In this document: positions 20,701-21,029 of the stretch, in pieces
Numbering within the stretch: position 1 is the stretch's first letter
Layout: every line of letters starts with the position of its first letter
Origin: Betaproteobacteria bacterium UBA7395
Lineage (GTDB): Bacteria; Pseudomonadota; Gammaproteobacteria; Burkholderiales; Rhodocyclaceae
NCBI GenBank assembly: GCA_002470165.1
Contig: DKNF01000095.1
Coordinates: 1-21,029, forward strand
Direction: 5' to 3'
Length of the DNA: 21,029 nucleotides
Made by a program: the position numbers and the translations under genes
Notes under the pieces: model-generated
What the model was told of the DNA's origin: nothing
Databases searched by the model: none
Seen by the model: only the letters and a program-made list of their open reading frames with translations

Positions 20701-21029
20701 GGATCGACCATCTTCCACCAGGCCAGGTTGTCGAGCGCCGTGCCCCATAGCACGGCCTTCTTGCCGCCGGCATTCATCGCGATGTTGCCGCCGATGCAGG
20801 AAGCCGAGGCGGAAGTCGGGTCGACGGCGAAAACGCGGCCGGCCGCACTGGCGGCTTCGGCAACGCGTTCGGTAACGACGCCGGCGCCGGTACGGATGGT
20901 CGCGTACGGGGTCTCGTGGCCGGCCAGCACCAGTTCCTCGACCGGGCCGATGTCGATCAGCTTCTCGGTGTTGATCACCGCGGAATGCGGCGTCAGCGGC
21001 ACGGCGCCGCCGGTGTAGCCGGTGCCGCC
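17757..21029 (-). CDS. Large FAD/4Fe-4S oxidoreductase (D-2-hydroxyacid dehydrogenase type), 5' end outside window
   Basis: Visible part 1090 residues; the frame stays open to the window edge and begins inside the PCMH FAD-binding domain at [12 protein letters not shown], so the true start is further right. Domain order: PCMH FAD domain ([10 protein letters not shown] near 20770), FAD-oxidase C-terminal domain with [10 protein letters not shown] near 19500-19530, a ferredoxin-like part with [11 protein letters not shown] near 19131-19163 and [12 protein letters not shown] near 18945-18980, then two cysteine-rich CCG segments (PGCG, CCGYP, CGTC; DPCHTP, CCGDSG, CPAC). This equals a GlcD-like flavoprotein fused to a GlcF-like Fe-S protein. 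The family oxidises D-2-hydroxy acids such as D-lactate, glycolate or D-2-hydroxyglutarate and passes electrons toward quinones. Similar long proteins in betaproteobacteria carry an extra N-terminal domain (DUF3683), which would lie outside the window. The substrate is undetermined. Confidence 0.92.
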   Translation of the reverse strand, partial: GGTGYTGGAVPLTPHSAVINTEKLIDIGPVEELVLAGHETPYATIRTGAGVVTERVAEAASAAGRVFAVDPTSASASCIGGNIAMNAGGKKAVLWGTALDNLAWWKMVDPDGNWLEVERVNHNYGKIHEQENVEFRVKRFDPSGKKLLSEEVLVMPGAACRKIGLGKDVTDKFLGGIPGVQKEGTDGIIVAARWVLHKMPPVTRTVCLEFFGQVREAVPAIVEITDYFKPGGAGHAAGVLLAGLEHLDERYVKAVGYATKAKRHGRPKMVLIGDIVGHDEKAVMAAASEVVRMCNLRAAEGFIAVDAETRKKFWLDRSRTAAISRHTNAFKVNEDVVIPLPRMGEYCDGIERINIELSTQNKLALCDALADFLKGDLPLHSGDANLDKEVLIGDRRQAALDYVEAVRLRWEWLLDNLDLPLAEAESRFASYGVVAGELSNKAANPTLFHRLQDYSVRTSWKQELKARLAKIFDGTMYRPILERIEAIHKEVLRGRVFVALHMHAGDGNVHTNIPVNSDNYAMLQTANKAVERIMHLARGLDGVISGEHGIGITKLEFLTDDEIGPFRAYKQKVDPEGRFNKGKLMQGGDLTNAYTPSFNLLGTESLIMEQSEIGKISDMVKDCLRCGKCKPVCSTHVPRANLLYSPRNKILATSLLVEAFLYEEQTRRGISLKHFDEFNDVADHCTVCHRCLKPCPVDIDFGDVSVAMRNFLRKQDKKRTSPGTLAAMTYLNLKDPATIKLMRGVMMDFGFKAQRLAHKAAKALGLVQDSRKHPPATLGAPSVKTQVIHFLNRPMPGNLPKRTSRALLDIEDDKVIPVIRNPKLASDDSEAVFYFPGCGSERLFSQVGLATQAMLYEVGATTVLPPGYLCCGYPQNASGDADKGQKITTDNRVLFHRVANTLNYLDIKTVIVSCGTCMDQLQKYQFEKIFPGCRLLDIHEYLMEKGLKLDGVEGTRYMYHDPCHTPMKAYNPLAVTKTLMGQDVPLTDRCCGDSGSFAYSRPDIATQVKFRKQQEIEKGAEKLRADGFQGEVKILTSCPACLQGLSRYDDDAGTQADYIVVEMAKHLLGDNWMADYVGKANSGGIERVLL

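Overview
The window looks like a chromosomal core region of a high-GC betaproteobacterium, most likely Rhodocyclales (a Dechloromonas/Azonexus/Azospira-type organism). The basis is the gene content and order (mnmG-rsmG-parA-parB leading into a complete F1Fo ATP synthase operon, then an inward-facing ubiJ-ubiE-DUF971 cluster) and the protein sequences. This placement is inferred from recognition, not from a search. No mobile element, CRISPR array or defence locus is visible.

Left part (1-2512, minus strand): the 3' end of a tmRNA-like RNA lies at the edge, preceded by ribE (riboflavin synthase) and a large receiver-TPR regulator. The tmRNA piece is notable. Its CCA end is at position 24 and ribE ends at 146, so a normal one-piece tmRNA (about 350 nt) cannot fit. 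This points to a circularly permuted gene that yields a two-piece tmRNA, with the coding half outside the window.

Middle part (2653-13742, plus strand): mnmG, rsmG, parA and parB form a run in which each start overlaps the previous stop (ATGA). A weak terminator and a good sigma70-type promoter follow. Then comes atpI-atpB-atpE-atpF-atpH-atpA-atpG-atpD-atpC, which encodes a complete proton-type ATP synthase plus its assembly factor. The atpE flanks carry control-like signals: an AT-rich leader before atpE, and a pair of mutually exclusive hairpins between atpE and atpF, one of which would cover the atpF ribosome binding site. A strong two-way terminator closes the operon.

Right part (13812-21029, minus strand): a probable operon reads HIT-family protein, PilZ-like protein, DUF971 protein, UbiE, UbiJ. 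The last two serve ubiquinone/menaquinone biosynthesis. Upstream is a very large FAD/iron-sulfur oxidoreductase (PCMH FAD domain, C-terminal oxidase domain, two 4Fe-4S motifs and two CCG-type cysteine-rich segments). Its 5' end runs off the window.

Together the region links membrane energy conservation (ATP synthase, quinone methylation, a flavin/Fe-S dehydrogenase, riboflavin) with translation quality control and chromosome partitioning. I found no wholly new system. The least ordinary signals are the probable permuted tmRNA, the atpE/atpF switch-like hairpins and the divergent PilZ-like protein.
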